Shown here: positions 1-8,100 of the stretch, piece by piece
How positions within the stretch are numbered: the stretch's first letter is position 1
Layout: every line of letters begins with the position of its first letter
Origin: Tenacibaculum sp. M341
GTDB lineage: Bacteria > Bacteroidota > Bacteroidia > Flavobacteriales > Flavobacteriaceae
Direction of reading: 5' to 3'
Length of the DNA: 64,000 nt
Assembly (NCBI RefSeq): GCF_004337695.1
Contig: NZ_SJXJ01000008.1
Coordinates: forward strand, 1 to 64,000
Translations under genes and position numbers: made by a program
Notes under the pieces: model-generated
Told to the model about the DNA's origin: nothing
The model's input: the letters and a program-made list of their open reading frames with translations, nothing else
Database searches by the model: none

Positions 1-15
1 TTAAAACTAGGATAC

Positions 16-126
16 TATCCAAAATAACAGCGCTAACATTGATTCAATATATAAATAAGTTCATTTTCAATAGAAATATAAACAATATCAAAATCAATAT
101 TACTTAAAATGCACAACGGGTTATGG
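16..126. repeat. diverged direct repeat, copy 1
   Basis: Copy 1 of a two-copy degenerate repeat; its partner lies at 229-338. The ends are the best-conserved parts (TATCCAAAATAACAG at the left, AACGGGTTATGG at the right). Origin is unknown; it could be decayed mobile DNA. Confidence 0.4.
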
Positions 127-228
127 TTTATAAAATAAGAATTGAAACTTTGTTCTTTAAGTTGTTAGATTAGTTTATGATTCGTAGAAATTATGCTAAA
201 TCTTTTGATAATTTTAAAGATCGAATCT

Positions 229-338
229 TATCCAAAGTAACAGTAGCAACAATAATTAAGTACATTAATAGGTTTGAATTAAATAGGAATATCAATAGCT
301 TAAAAACTAATTTTTCCTAAATGTATAACGGATTAAAT
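229..338. repeat. diverged direct repeat, copy 2
   Basis: Copy 2 of the repeat at 16-126, starting TATCCAAAGTAACAG and ending AACGGATTAAAT. Identity over the middle is only partial by eye. Confidence 0.4.
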
Positions 339-400
339 AAGCTATTTCCAAATTAAAATATTGATCATTGTTTATTGACGAACAGATAGATCATTGAAAA

Positions 401-452
401 TGTCAGTTAGAGCACTGCTAAAAACAACGTTTTAAATCTGCACTAACTGACA
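401..452 (-). terminator. long hairpin downstream of the PLA2-like lipoprotein gene
   Basis: TGTCAGTTAGAGCA (401-414) pairs with TGCACTAACTGACA (439-452) with a single mismatch, around a 24-nt loop. It lies 12 bp past the stop codon of the minus-strand gene at 465-1247 and is followed on that strand by TTTTC. It is probably the terminator or 3'-end hairpin of that gene. Confidence 0.5.
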
Positions 453-464
453 CTTGTATATAGT

Positions 465-1247
465 TTATCCTCTACAACCTCTAATAACTCCGAATAAATA
501 ATCATCAGCAGCTTCTGCATATTCGTCACCACATTCGCTGTCAAAAGGATTAGTGCTACCACCGTTTACACGACCACATCTGTCATGATCTAAACAATCT
601 TTAGTCCAAGCACTAGCTAAAGAGAAAAAAGAACCACAACCAGAACCACAACGACCAATACAATCGCTTCCGTTTACTAAAATAGATTCACGTACATTAC
701 CGCTATCATCATCATATTCAGCAGTTACATAAGTGTTTTTTCTAATACAAGTAATACCTTCATCTCTGCTTTTTAAAGGTTGATCAATGTTAGAAATAAC
801 ACTTCTTTTTGAGTGAGCATAACCATTTGGAGATTTTGCCCAATACTCTAACAATCTTAATAAGGTAAATTCAGTCATTGTAAAATCTTCTACAGATTTA
901 TCTTCAAATAAATACTGAGAAATTTCATTACCTAAATCTAATAAAGTTTCTTTTTGTTCTAAAGTTAATACCGCGTTTTTACCATCAAAGTCAATTGATT
1001 GATTGTCGTATTTTACATTTGCTTGTAACGTAAAATCGTCAATTTTTACAGTAGTAGTAAAGCTTAATTCGTTTAACGCTTTTACTTGGTAAACTAATTG
1101 ATGTCCGTTGATTGTTGTTTTACCAGAAAATGAATTTTCTTGTTGTTCATCTAAACCAATAGCATCTGCATTTTCGTTGTTATTACATCCAACAATACCA
1201 AAACTAATAGCTGTTGCTATGATTAAAGATTTAAAGTAATTTTTCAT
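465..1247 (-). CDS. lipoprotein with C-terminal phospholipase A2-like domain
   Basis: A 260-residue predicted lipoprotein. The signal peptide ends in a lipobox (GIVGC, Cys21), so export and lipid anchoring are expected. The C-terminal third is cysteine-rich and holds DCLDHDRCG around residues 217-225. This matches the C-x-x-H-D-x-C calcium/catalytic motif of secreted phospholipase A2 folds, with His221-Asp222 as the presumed catalytic pair and further cysteines before and after it for disulfides. The middle (about 40-150) is beta-rich and unassigned. If active it would hydrolyse glycerophospholipids outside the cell. The PLA2 assignment rests on this motif and the cysteine spacing alone. It stands as a single gene on the minus strand with a hairpin just after the stop. 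Confidence 0.6.
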   Translation of the reverse strand: MKNYFKSLIIATAISFGIVGCNNNENADAIGLDEQQENSFSGKTTINGHQLVYQVKALNELSFTTTVKIDDFTLQANVKYDNQSIDFDGKNAVLTLEQKETLLDLGNEISQYLFEDKSVEDFTMTEFTLLRLLEYWAKSPNGYAHSKRSVISNIDQPLKSRDEGITCIRKNTYVTAEYDDDSGNVRESILVNGSDCIGRCGSGCGSFFSLASAWTKDCLDHDRCGRVNGGSTNPFDSECGDEYAEAADDYLFGVIRGCRG

Positions 1248-1572
1248 TTTTAAAAATTTATATGATTATACATTCTTAAAATTAGCTTGGGTGTATGATG
1301 GTAAAATGTATTTTACATTACTATAGCATTAAGTAAGTAATAGGAAAAAAAGAAAGTGTTGGGAAGTTATAGTAAGAGTTAACTGTTTGTTTTGTAGTGG
1401 GTTGTTTTTTTAGAGGCTTGGTTTTTACGAAGTTTTTAGTTAACATTAATTTTGTATGTACTTGAAGTTAGGATAATAAAAATTTAAAATGATTTGTTTG
1501 AAAATAAAAGAAGCTGAATTTCAGACTATAAAAGAAATGAAATTCAGCTAAATATTTAAAAATTAGTGCTTT
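1248..1572. other. intergenic region, nothing but a terminator
   Basis: 325 bp of AT-rich sequence between two minus-strand genes. It should contain the promoter of the lipoprotein gene at 465-1247, but no TAnnTTTG box is evident on that strand. The only clear element is the hairpin at 1512-1549. Confidence 0.5.
1512..1549 (-). terminator. intrinsic terminator of the 1573-5671 gene cluster
   Basis: A perfect 12-bp stem, AGCTGAATTTCA (1512-1523) with TGAAATTCAGCT (1538-1549). It lies 23 bp past the stop of the CrtC/AttH-like gene and is followed on the minus strand by a T-rich run (TTCTTTTATTTTC). It probably ends transcription of the cluster. Confidence 0.75.
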
Positions 1573-3075
1573 TTATTCCGTAGTTTCAAAAACTAAACCT
1601 TGTAAAACACTTAAAGCATAGGCTCTATATTGATTTACTTCTTCTAAACCAACAGATTCTAAATAACCAACTCCGTTAGGGTGACTATTTGGATTGCCAC
1701 TTACAAAATTTGCAGGAAATTCTGCACAGAAACTTCCATCAGGATTATTAAAAGTGCCATTATTAAACCAAGGAATCGCTTGTCCTTCAATAGGGTGAAA
1801 TAATAATGCTAATTCTTCAGCAAGACTTCCATCTACACTATAAAGTTTATAATCTCTCTTGATAGGTATTTTTACTGGTGTACTATGTGGATTGTTACAG
1901 TCTGATGGGAACTCTTGATAATCATCCACATCAATATTACCTAAAATAAAAGTAGCGTTCCACGATTTGTTTTCATAATTCGGCTGTAAAAAATATCCAT
2001 AATCCATTTTTACAGTATTATTGGTAGGATAGTCTCCTAAAATAAATCCTGCACCTGTAAATGACGTATCATTTTCAAGATTGAAATATTGCCAAATCCA
2101 ACCATTAATAGGAAAATTAGTAGGTGTATGTTGGAATAATTTAGTGTCAGGCTGTCCTTTTGAATTTAAAAGAGAAGCAGTCATTAACTGATGATCTATC
2201 CAACCCGTTCCAGCATCAACTTTATATGTTTTGCCTCCTACAGAAATGATACCTGTAACTTGAACTTGAGGCCAGCTATAATACATACCTGGAGTAGGTA
2301 ATGGAGTAAAACCTGTACCACCGTTTTTTGTTGGCATTCCTTGTAAGAAAAAAGAAGATTCAGTATCAACAAAATAAGATTTTGTTAAGGTTATATCTAT
2401 TTGCATGTTGTCACCATCATTCACAACTAACCTTAGAGGTAATACATCGATACTTCCAGTTAAAGAATCAGCACCAGAAATAAAAGAAAAAGCATCACCA
2501 GGTTTGCTAAAAGAAGTAGTACCACCTTTTAATCCCCATTGTTGATTTTTAGTTCTTCTATAATAACTAGTTTCATCATTAGCATCCATTTTTACGGTTA
2601 CTGTAGCAATATTACATGTCAAAGCAACTTGTTCATCTGTCCAGTTATTTTCAGCTTGAATATCAGTACCTACAGATCTAATTTTTTGCATGGTATCCAT
2701 AATAGATAACTTTCCTTTATTACCGTTTTCATCAGTAACATCTAAATGACAACCTATCCAATACCATTCACTTCCCATTTTAGGATGCAATGCATGATCT
2801 TGTGGAAAAGAAAGTTGTGATGTTGGTTGACCGTTATCAAATTGAACACTTTCAGATCCAACATTGTTTGCTCTTCCTAGTAAAGAATTGATGGTATACA
2901 TAATCTCTGTAGGGTTATCAACAGTATCTAATTTTCCTGCTGCTGTATATAAATCAGCGTAATTCGGAATTTGAATTGGATTTCCGTCAGAATCGTTAAT
3001 TTTTCCTATGGTAGTTTTTACGCTTTCCAGATATTTTTGAATAGCTGCTGCTACATTTTGTGTTGTTGTACTCAT
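1573..3075 (-). CDS. CrtC/AttH-like (lipocalin-like hydratase family) protein without signal peptide
   Basis: A 500-residue protein resembling the hydroxyneurosporene synthase (CrtC) / AttH family of double-lipocalin proteins. Family-like features are an early EWYWIGCHLDV strand (about residues 103-113), a YYSWPQVQVTGIISVGG segment and the GWIDHQL motif near residues 290-296, where the family has a conserved W-x-D-H. Known relatives hydrate carotenoid-like or isoflavonoid substrates, but the substrate here cannot be read from sequence. The N-terminal 90 residues are helical and unassigned. There is no signal peptide or membrane segment, so it is predicted cytoplasmic. It is the last gene of a minus-strand cluster, starting 11 bp after the stop of the 514-residue protein, and is followed by a strong terminator. 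Family assignment is by motif only. Confidence 0.65.
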   Translation of the reverse strand: MSTTTQNVAAAIQKYLESVKTTIGKINDSDGNPIQIPNYADLYTAAGKLDTVDNPTEIMYTINSLLGRANNVGSESVQFDNGQPTSQLSFPQDHALHPKMGSEWYWIGCHLDVTDENGNKGKLSIMDTMQKIRSVGTDIQAENNWTDEQVALTCNIATVTVKMDANDETSYYRRTKNQQWGLKGGTTSFSKPGDAFSFISGADSLTGSIDVLPLRLVVNDGDNMQIDITLTKSYFVDTESSFFLQGMPTKNGGTGFTPLPTPGMYYSWPQVQVTGIISVGGKTYKVDAGTGWIDHQLMTASLLNSKGQPDTKLFQHTPTNFPINGWIWQYFNLENDTSFTGAGFILGDYPTNNTVKMDYGYFLQPNYENKSWNATFILGNIDVDDYQEFPSDCNNPHSTPVKIPIKRDYKLYSVDGSLAEELALLFHPIEGQAIPWFNNGTFNNPDGSFCAEFPANFVSGNPNSHPNGVGYLESVGLEEVNQYRAYALSVLQGLVFETTE

Positions 3076-3086
3076 GGTTTTTTCAT

Positions 3087-4631
3087 TTAATTGTTAATTG
3101 CGCATACAAATAAAGTTTTTGGAGGAGTCACTGAGTAATCGGTAATAATACACGAGTTTCCTTTTACACTATCTGGTCCGAAAGACATTACTAAAGTTGT
3201 ATTTTCTATAGGATATGCAAGTATGTACATAAGTGGTACATAAATGAAACTTTTCATAGTAATACCGTTGTAAATGATTTCATTATCATTTATAATTTCA
3301 AGACTAAGATTTTCAGTTTTACCATTTTCTAAAGTGGTAGTTCCTGTTAAAATTGCACCTCCAAAAGCAGTTAATGGAACTGGGTTGAATGGTGTGTATC
3401 CATTGATAGTTTGATTTGCTATTAGCGAACCATTAGCACTTTTTGTTGTGATAATGTTACCAGAAATAGTTACTAATGATCTGTTGGTAGCATCGTAAGT
3501 TCTGTTAAATGTAATATGAAAAGAATAGTCTACACCATTAGCGCTTGCCTTTGCTGTTAACACATTATTATTAAAAGACATATTGTTTTCATCAAAATAA
3601 AAACCATTAGAAGTTGTTCCATCAGCAGAATAGCTAATAATTACTCCGTAAATGTCAAAAGAATCAATGTTATTGTATTCAGCTTGAATAGAAAAAAAGG
3701 CGTTAGGCGCAACTGATGGAAGTGTGTAGTATGCACTAAACTTAGCCAATTCATTACTACTTAAATTAGGAAAACCAGGTTTATCGCTATTAGGAAAAGG
3801 TATGGTTAACAACTGTCTGTTTGCAACAGTTTTTTTACCTTCCTTAGGTGTTGTAATTATCATGTTTCCAGCTACCAATCCTTTAGCAGCTCCCGTTCCC
3901 ATTATTAAGTGGTATTTTTTCTTTTCTTCTGCATCTTTTTTTGAAAAAGAAAAGAAATACATGTTTAAGTTATAAGTATACGAAGGAACTTTTACAAGAG
4001 TTCCGTCGTTACTATCGTAATCGAATAAAATTTCATAACCGTTTTTAATTTGTAAAGCTTCCACTTTTGTACCTGGTTTGTTTTCTTTTTTATTTGTACC
4101 TATTACATTGTAGTAAGTTCCCTCATAAATTTCATATTTAATAGGGTTGTTGTAGGTAACACCAGATACTTGCACAGGAGAGGCTCCTGGTAAAGCAATA
4201 TTTCCTGAAAGACTAGCTGTAGTTCCTTTGCTATTATCTTCTCTGGTAAACGTTAAATTTAAGTCTACACTAGTATTATCATTACTAGTTTGTGTTAGTA
4301 CATTACCATTAAAATAACCTGTAAAAGCATATCTTTTACAAGTTATACCATCTAAGCAAATAAGAAAAGATACATCGTAAATAGGTTTAGTAGCACCTTT
4401 TTTCATATGCATATTAGTATCAACTGCAAAAAAAGCTCCTTTTACAGTAGTAGTATTAATAGCATAATAGCCATTAAAATTTATCAATGCTTTTTCACCA
4501 GTTTTAAATACCACGTGTTCAGGATCAGTATTTTGATATTTTTCAGTTAATTCTGAATGGTATTTAGCGGTTGCTTCCATAGGAATAGAAGAAGGTGATG
4601 TTTGTATTTCTGTAGGTTGTAAAGTATTCAT
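3087..4631 (-). CDS. internally duplicated beta-rich protein of unknown function
   Basis: A 514-residue protein that I do not recognise as a known family. It consists of two related halves. Residues of about 45-175 (FNGYYAIN..., TFTREDNSKGTTASLSGNI..., ending NPIKYEIYEGTYYNV) align by eye with about 290-430 (FSAYYTLPS..., TFNRTYDATNRSLVTISGNI..., NPVPLTAFGGAILTG). Both halves are Asn/Thr-rich beta-strand sequence. Each half is followed by a further conserved strand set with a buried YNLNMYFF or YVPLMYILA segment. No signal peptide or transmembrane helix is seen. The gene lies 11 bp upstream of the CrtC/AttH-like gene and 80 bp downstream of a 114-residue protein gene, so an operon is likely. 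The fold may be lipocalin-like or another beta barrel, but that is a guess. Confidence 0.7.
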   Translation of the reverse strand: MNTLQPTEIQTSPSSIPMEATAKYHSELTEKYQNTDPEHVVFKTGEKALINFNGYYAINTTTVKGAFFAVDTNMHMKKGATKPIYDVSFLICLDGITCKRYAFTGYFNGNVLTQTSNDNTSVDLNLTFTREDNSKGTTASLSGNIALPGASPVQVSGVTYNNPIKYEIYEGTYYNVIGTNKKENKPGTKVEALQIKNGYEILFDYDSNDGTLVKVPSYTYNLNMYFFSFSKKDAEEKKKYHLIMGTGAAKGLVAGNMIITTPKEGKKTVANRQLLTIPFPNSDKPGFPNLSSNELAKFSAYYTLPSVAPNAFFSIQAEYNNIDSFDIYGVIISYSADGTTSNGFYFDENNMSFNNNVLTAKASANGVDYSFHITFNRTYDATNRSLVTISGNIITTKSANGSLIANQTINGYTPFNPVPLTAFGGAILTGTTTLENGKTENLSLEIINDNEIIYNGITMKSFIYVPLMYILAYPIENTTLVMSFGPDSVKGNSCIITDYSVTPPKTLFVCAINN

Positions 4632-4710
4632 GTAGGTTAATTTTGTATAATTAAATAGTTAGTTTTTTTAGTTGAATGCTGTGGAAGTCTTCTTAACTCT
4701 TATTAAAAAT

Positions 4711-5055
4711 TTACCAATCTAAAAGTGTTACGTTTCCACGGTAAATTGTTTTGCCCATCATATTAACATCTACAAAACCGTATAATTTTTTTTCTTGAAA
4801 GTTGATAGCAATAGTGGCATTCACATTATATAAACTGACATTTCCTCCAAATTGAGCTTGAGGTTTTTCTAAGGAAAGTGTACTAGAACCAAGAGAAACT
4901 CCCAGCATAGAGGCTGCAACCGTAGCTGTTTCTGTGTTTGTATTTACACTATAAGTAAATTTTACAGGACCAAAAGATCTAGATCCGTTATGTATAGCTC
5001 CAATTTGAGTAATATCTTTATCGTTATTTATTTTTTGAACTGTTTCTTGTGACAT
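4711..5055 (-). CDS. small beta-rich hypothetical protein
   Basis: A 114-residue protein with no recognisable family and no signal peptide. After a short polar N-terminus it carries AIHNGSRSFGPVKF, and the rest reads as alternating beta strands (YSVNTNTETATVAASM, NVSLYNVNATIAINF, LYGFVDVNMMGKTIYRG). The AIHNG(S/T) segment also occurs in the neighbouring 155-residue protein (5204-5671), hinting at common ancestry or a shared binding surface. It sits in the middle of the four-gene minus-strand cluster, 80 bp upstream of the 514-residue gene. Confidence 0.65.
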   Translation of the reverse strand: MSQETVQKINNDKDITQIGAIHNGSRSFGPVKFTYSVNTNTETATVAASMLGVSLGSSTLSLEKPQAQFGGNVSLYNVNATIAINFQEKKLYGFVDVNMMGKTIYRGNVTLLDW

Positions 5056-5203
5056 AATAAATTAGTTTTTTTTGTTATAAAAAGCTGTTTGAGCAATGCC
5101 TAATTTTGATTTGGTCATTACAAGACAATAAGTAATCTTGATGCTTATAGTTTTTTAAAAATCAAATAGTAGTACTCAAACAGAAAAAGTTGAAAAGTAT
5201 GTG

Positions 5204-5671
5204 TTATGCACTTACAGGATTTCCATGTAACCTAGGATTTAATATTCCTGCAGTAAGTGTGTATATATATCCGTTAGGACCTTTTTGAGCAAAACCGATG
5301 ATTCCATTTTCACCTTTTGAATAAATTTGATTTACTCTATCGTTAAAAGGTTCTGTAACCCAACCTATAACAGTATCTTCTGTTACTGTAATTTTAGTTG
5401 TTGGATATGAAGGGTCTGAAGCAGATGAAATAACAACATCAAAAGAAGGTGTTCCTTCACCATTAGGAACTAAAAACCAAGTTGGTGTAGCTGGTGCTGG
5501 GTTAGCTTCTCCTGGAGGTATTGGTAATGGTACTTCTTTATTTATAGGAAAAGAGCCTGCAGCTAAAGTACCATTATGAATTGCAGTAATTTCAATTTGT
5601 AATTTATCTCCGTCTGCTGCTCCTAGATCGTTTTGACTTAAAGCTGATAATTGAAAAACGTTTGTAGCCAT
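5204..5671 (-). CDS. beta-rich hypothetical protein, first gene of the 1573-5671 cluster
   Basis: A 155-residue protein of unknown family with no signal peptide. It starts MATNVFQLSAL and contains LQIEITAIHNGTLAAGSF (residues of about 25-42), sharing AIHNG with the next gene. A proline-rich linker (PLPIPPGEANPAPATPT) follows, then a strand-rich second half with Gly/Asn turns (GENGIIGFAQKGPNGY). It is the promoter-proximal member of a minus-strand cluster. A 41-bp tandem repeat array lies about 240 bp upstream of its start codon. The 148-bp gap to the next gene leaves room for separate regulation. Confidence 0.65.
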   Translation of the reverse strand: MATNVFQLSALSQNDLGAADGDKLQIEITAIHNGTLAAGSFPINKEVPLPIPPGEANPAPATPTWFLVPNGEGTPSFDVVISSASDPSYPTTKITVTEDTVIGWVTEPFNDRVNQIYSKGENGIIGFAQKGPNGYIYTLTAGILNPRLHGNPVSA

Positions 5672-6273
5672 GTTATGTGTTTTTTAAGATTAGTAATATT
5701 TGTTTGAAACCTTTATAAGTGAGATGTTTCTGACATAAAATTACTTGAGATGTAGCTGTAAAACGTTTAAAATGGAATAAGAGCGAAGTTTTTTTCCATG
5801 AATACAGAAAAAAAAGGAATAAAAAATTACATAATTAGAAACGGCTGTTTTTTTTGTTTTTAATGTATTGATTTTTAGTTCATTGTGTGGGGTTGATGCT
5901 GTTTGGTGTAATTTTCAGAGTGATCAGCGCGAGGTGCTGATGATATTGCAGAGTTTCAGAGTGATCAGCGCGAGGTGCTGATGGTATTGCAGAGTTTCAG
6001 AGTGATCAGCGCGAGGTGCTGATGGTATTGCAGAGTTTCAGAGTGATCAGCGTGAGGTGCTGATGGTATTGTAGAGTTTCAGAGTGATCAGCGTGAGGTG
6101 CTGATGATATTGTAGAGTTTCAGAGTGATCAGCGTGAGGTGCTGATGGTATTGTAGAGTTTCAGAGTGATCAGCGTAAGGTGCTGATGAGATAATAAATA
6201 TTTACAAGCTATAATACTTTATACAATAAATAGTGGCTCAAACTTTTGCTTAAACCACTATCTATTAGGAATA
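5672..6273. other. 602-bp intergenic region with tandem repeat array
   Basis: No gene was found. The left part (5672-5913) is AT-rich and must hold the promoter of the minus-strand gene ending its upstream side at 5671, but no clear TAnnTTTG box could be placed. The middle is the 41-bp repeat array (5914-6189), and the remainder (6190-6273) is AT-rich. Confidence 0.6.
5914..6189. repeat. 41-bp tandem repeat array, 6.7 copies, each with an inverted repeat
   Basis: Seven contiguous units in exact 41-bp register; the same C of TTCAGAG falls at 5916, 5957, 5998, 6039, 6080, 6121 and 6162. The last unit is truncated. Each unit contains ATCAGC and GCTGAT arms around a 7-nt centre (GCGAGGT, GTGAGGT or GTAAGGT), so each can form a small hairpin. 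Copies differ at only a few positions, which form a gradient from left (GCGAGG, TTGCAGA) to right (GTGAGG, TTGTAGA), suggesting stepwise expansion. There are no spacers between units, so this is not a CRISPR array. Confidence 0.95.
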
Positions 6274-6822
6274 TTATCTTTTATAGTATGCAACAATACT
6301 AGCCTTAGCAATAGTTTGATTCCAAAGATTAAAACCAACTACAGCCGGATTTATCGTATCATTTAAACCTAATTTATCAGTTTTTAAAGCATAAACTGTA
6401 ATAATATATTGATGTAATCCGTGACCTTTTGGAGGACAAGGTCCGCCGAAACCTTTAATTCCATAGTCTGTTAAACTTTGAATAGCACCTTTTGGGGCTA
6501 AGTTTAATTTTGGATTCCCAGCGTTTGTTACTAATTCTGTTACATTTGATGGAATATCAAAAACAACCCAGTGCCAAAATCCACTTCTGGTTGGTGCATC
6601 AGGATCGTACATTGTTATGGCAAAACTTTTGGTTCCTTTAGGTGCATTTTTCCAAGATAATTGCGGTGATTGATTATCACCAGTACAACCAAAACCATTA
6701 AACTCTTGAGTTTTTGTAGTCGATCCACCTAAATCGTTACTTGTTAATGTAAAGGTGTTTTGACTAAAAACAATAGTAGATATAAATAAAGATAGGACTA
6801 AAATTAAATTTGAATTCTTCAT
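6274..6822 (-). CDS. YbhB/YbcL family PEBP-like protein, exported
   Basis: A 182-residue member of the phosphatidylethanolamine-binding protein (PEBP, Raf kinase inhibitor-like) family. The core motifs are DPDAPTRSGFWHWVVFDIP (about residues 69-87) and GGPCPPKGHGLHQYIITVYAL (about 127-147), which form the anion-binding pocket of this fold. An N-terminal hydrophobic signal (LILVLSLFISTIVFSQ) predicts export to the periplasm. Length is normal for the family. A TAATTTTG box on the minus strand (6847-6854) lies about 25 bp before the start codon and may be its -7 element. The physiological role of bacterial YbhB-type proteins is not settled. Confidence 0.9.
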   Translation of the reverse strand: MKNSNLILVLSLFISTIVFSQNTFTLTSNDLGGSTTKTQEFNGFGCTGDNQSPQLSWKNAPKGTKSFAITMYDPDAPTRSGFWHWVVFDIPSNVTELVTNAGNPKLNLAPKGAIQSLTDYGIKGFGGPCPPKGHGLHQYIITVYALKTDKLGLNDTINPAVVGFNLWNQTIAKASIVAYYKR

Positions 6823-6952
6823 GATGCTATATTTTAAAGTTTACAGCAAAATTAGATGGTTGCATACAGAATGAGTAGCGTTAGAAATTCAAAAAGTGTT
6901 GCTAAAAGCTCATTCTAATTACAAGTAAATAAGTAAGAATACTGATATTATT

Positions 6953-7786
6953 TTAGTTCATAGACTGTTGTTTTGGAGTTACTCCGTATTTTGTTTTGTA
7001 AGCTTGAATAAAGCTAGATAAGTTTTCATAACCAACATTGTAGTAAATCTCTGAAGAGCTTTTCTTCTCTTTATGAATCAAATAATGTGCATGTTCAAGT
7101 CTTTGGTTTTGAAACCATTTTATAGGCGATTCAGCATATTGTTTTTCAAACTGTCTTTTGAAAGAAGAAACACTCATATTACATAAAAAAGCCAATTCTT
7201 TTAATGTTAGTTTGTTTAGTTTGTTGCTTTCAATGGTTTGCATGAATTTGTTGGTAACATTATCGCTATTAGCTATTAAAGAATACAAAAAATCTGTTCC
7301 AAATTTATCAGAAAGGTATAGGATTATTTCTTCTAACTTTAATTTGAGCATTCTTTGTTGAGTGTTTTTTGATAGTTTAGATATGTCAATAAGACTTTTC
7401 ACAAATCCTGTAACAAAGCTGTCGTAATTAAAAGCGTATACTGATGTGTATGCTTTTTGTTTTGAAGGTAATAGTTTGTTTTTTTGTGCTAATTTCAATA
7501 ATATTTCATTAGAGAAGAATAAAAGAAAACTTCTGTATTGTTGTTTTTCAGATAGCTTTTCTGTCATTAAACAATGCCCCGATTTCATCACAAGAAACTC
7601 AGAGTTTTCAATAGATAAAGTAGAGTTATTACCATATACTTCTTTACTTCCTTGTAAAAGAAAACTAATGGTGTTGTAGTTAAGTGTTATTTGTTGTTTT
7701 GTAATTTCTTTAGCACTATGATAATCATAAATTTGAATATCATTTAAGTCTATATTTAGTTCATTAGGAAGTATGATTGTTCTCAT
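6953..7786 (-). CDS. AraC family transcriptional regulator
   Basis: A 277-residue regulator. The C-terminal ~100 residues carry the two helix-turn-helix motifs of the AraC/XylS family (LTLKELAFLCNMSVSSFKRQFEKQY; then SSEIYYNVGYENLSSFIQAYKTKYGVTP, the second with the family signature). The N-terminal part (about 1-150) looks like a cupin-like sensing domain of the YSF-type effector-binding class. It is encoded just upstream of the PEBP-like gene on the same strand with a 130-bp gap, so control of that gene is possible but not shown. Confidence 0.9.
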   Translation of the reverse strand: MRTIILPNELNIDLNDIQIYDYHSAKEITKQQITLNYNTISFLLQGSKEVYGNNSTLSIENSEFLVMKSGHCLMTEKLSEKQQYRSFLLFFSNEILLKLAQKNKLLPSKQKAYTSVYAFNYDSFVTGFVKSLIDISKLSKNTQQRMLKLKLEEIILYLSDKFGTDFLYSLIANSDNVTNKFMQTIESNKLNKLTLKELAFLCNMSVSSFKRQFEKQYAESPIKWFQNQRLEHAHYLIHKEKKSSSEIYYNVGYENLSSFIQAYKTKYGVTPKQQSMN

Positions 7787-7909
7787 TAAAAGTAGAATTG
7801 CCTAGCTAAATTAATTGATCTGATACAACTATCAAAGAGGATTTTTTATTTAGAACTAAGTTAATGTGAGTTCGATGTGTTTTTACCTTTAACTACTTGT
7901 AAATAGAGA

Positions 7910-8025
7910 AGTCTTTGCGAAGAAGTGCAACGGATGAAGCAATCTGTGTCTATAAAAAGAGGTTTTCGTTAATTAAAATAACAGATTACTTCTTCACTTC
8001 ACTAAGTTTCGTTCATCGTAATGAC
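7910..8025. repeat. imperfect inverted-repeat element (GAAGCAATCTG type)
   Basis: The left arm reads GTCTTTGCGAAGAAGTGCAA then GAAGCAATCTGT. The right arm contains ACAGATTACTTCTTCACTTC and ends TTCATCGTAATGAC, which is roughly its reverse complement. Similar GTCATTGCGA...GAAGCAATCTG elements are common short palindromic repeats in bacterial intergenic DNA. No coding capacity is seen. Confidence 0.6.
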
Positions 8026-8100
8026 ATAATTCATTAATTTTCTTACTTATAAAAATGCATTCTTAAACCAAATTCATGTTAAGTTAAAAATTAAAATTAC

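Larger units (their letters stand above)
1..464. other. gene-free stretch with two diverged direct repeats
   Basis: No open reading frame of convincing length is present. The stretch holds two diverged copies of an AT-rich segment of about 110 bp, at 16-126 and 229-338. Each begins TATCCAAA(A/G)TAACAG and ends near AACGG(G)TTA, and the copies start 213 bp apart. The rest is AT-rich sequence with a long inverted repeat at its right end (see 401-452). Confidence 0.5.

Noticed and set aside
16-338. Integron attC-like sites, suggested by AACGG(G)TTA ends and regular spacing
   Set aside because: The ends do not fit the RYYYAAC/GTTRRRY core, there is no clear long hairpin, and no integrase or cassette ORF is present.
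5914-6189. Possible CRISPR array because of regular direct repeats with internal palindromes
   Set aside because: Units abut each other with no unique spacers and there are no cas genes; it is a plain tandem repeat.
7910-8025. Insertion sequence remnant
   Set aside because: It has inverted arms but no transposase fragment or coding potential; it fits a short palindromic intergenic repeat.
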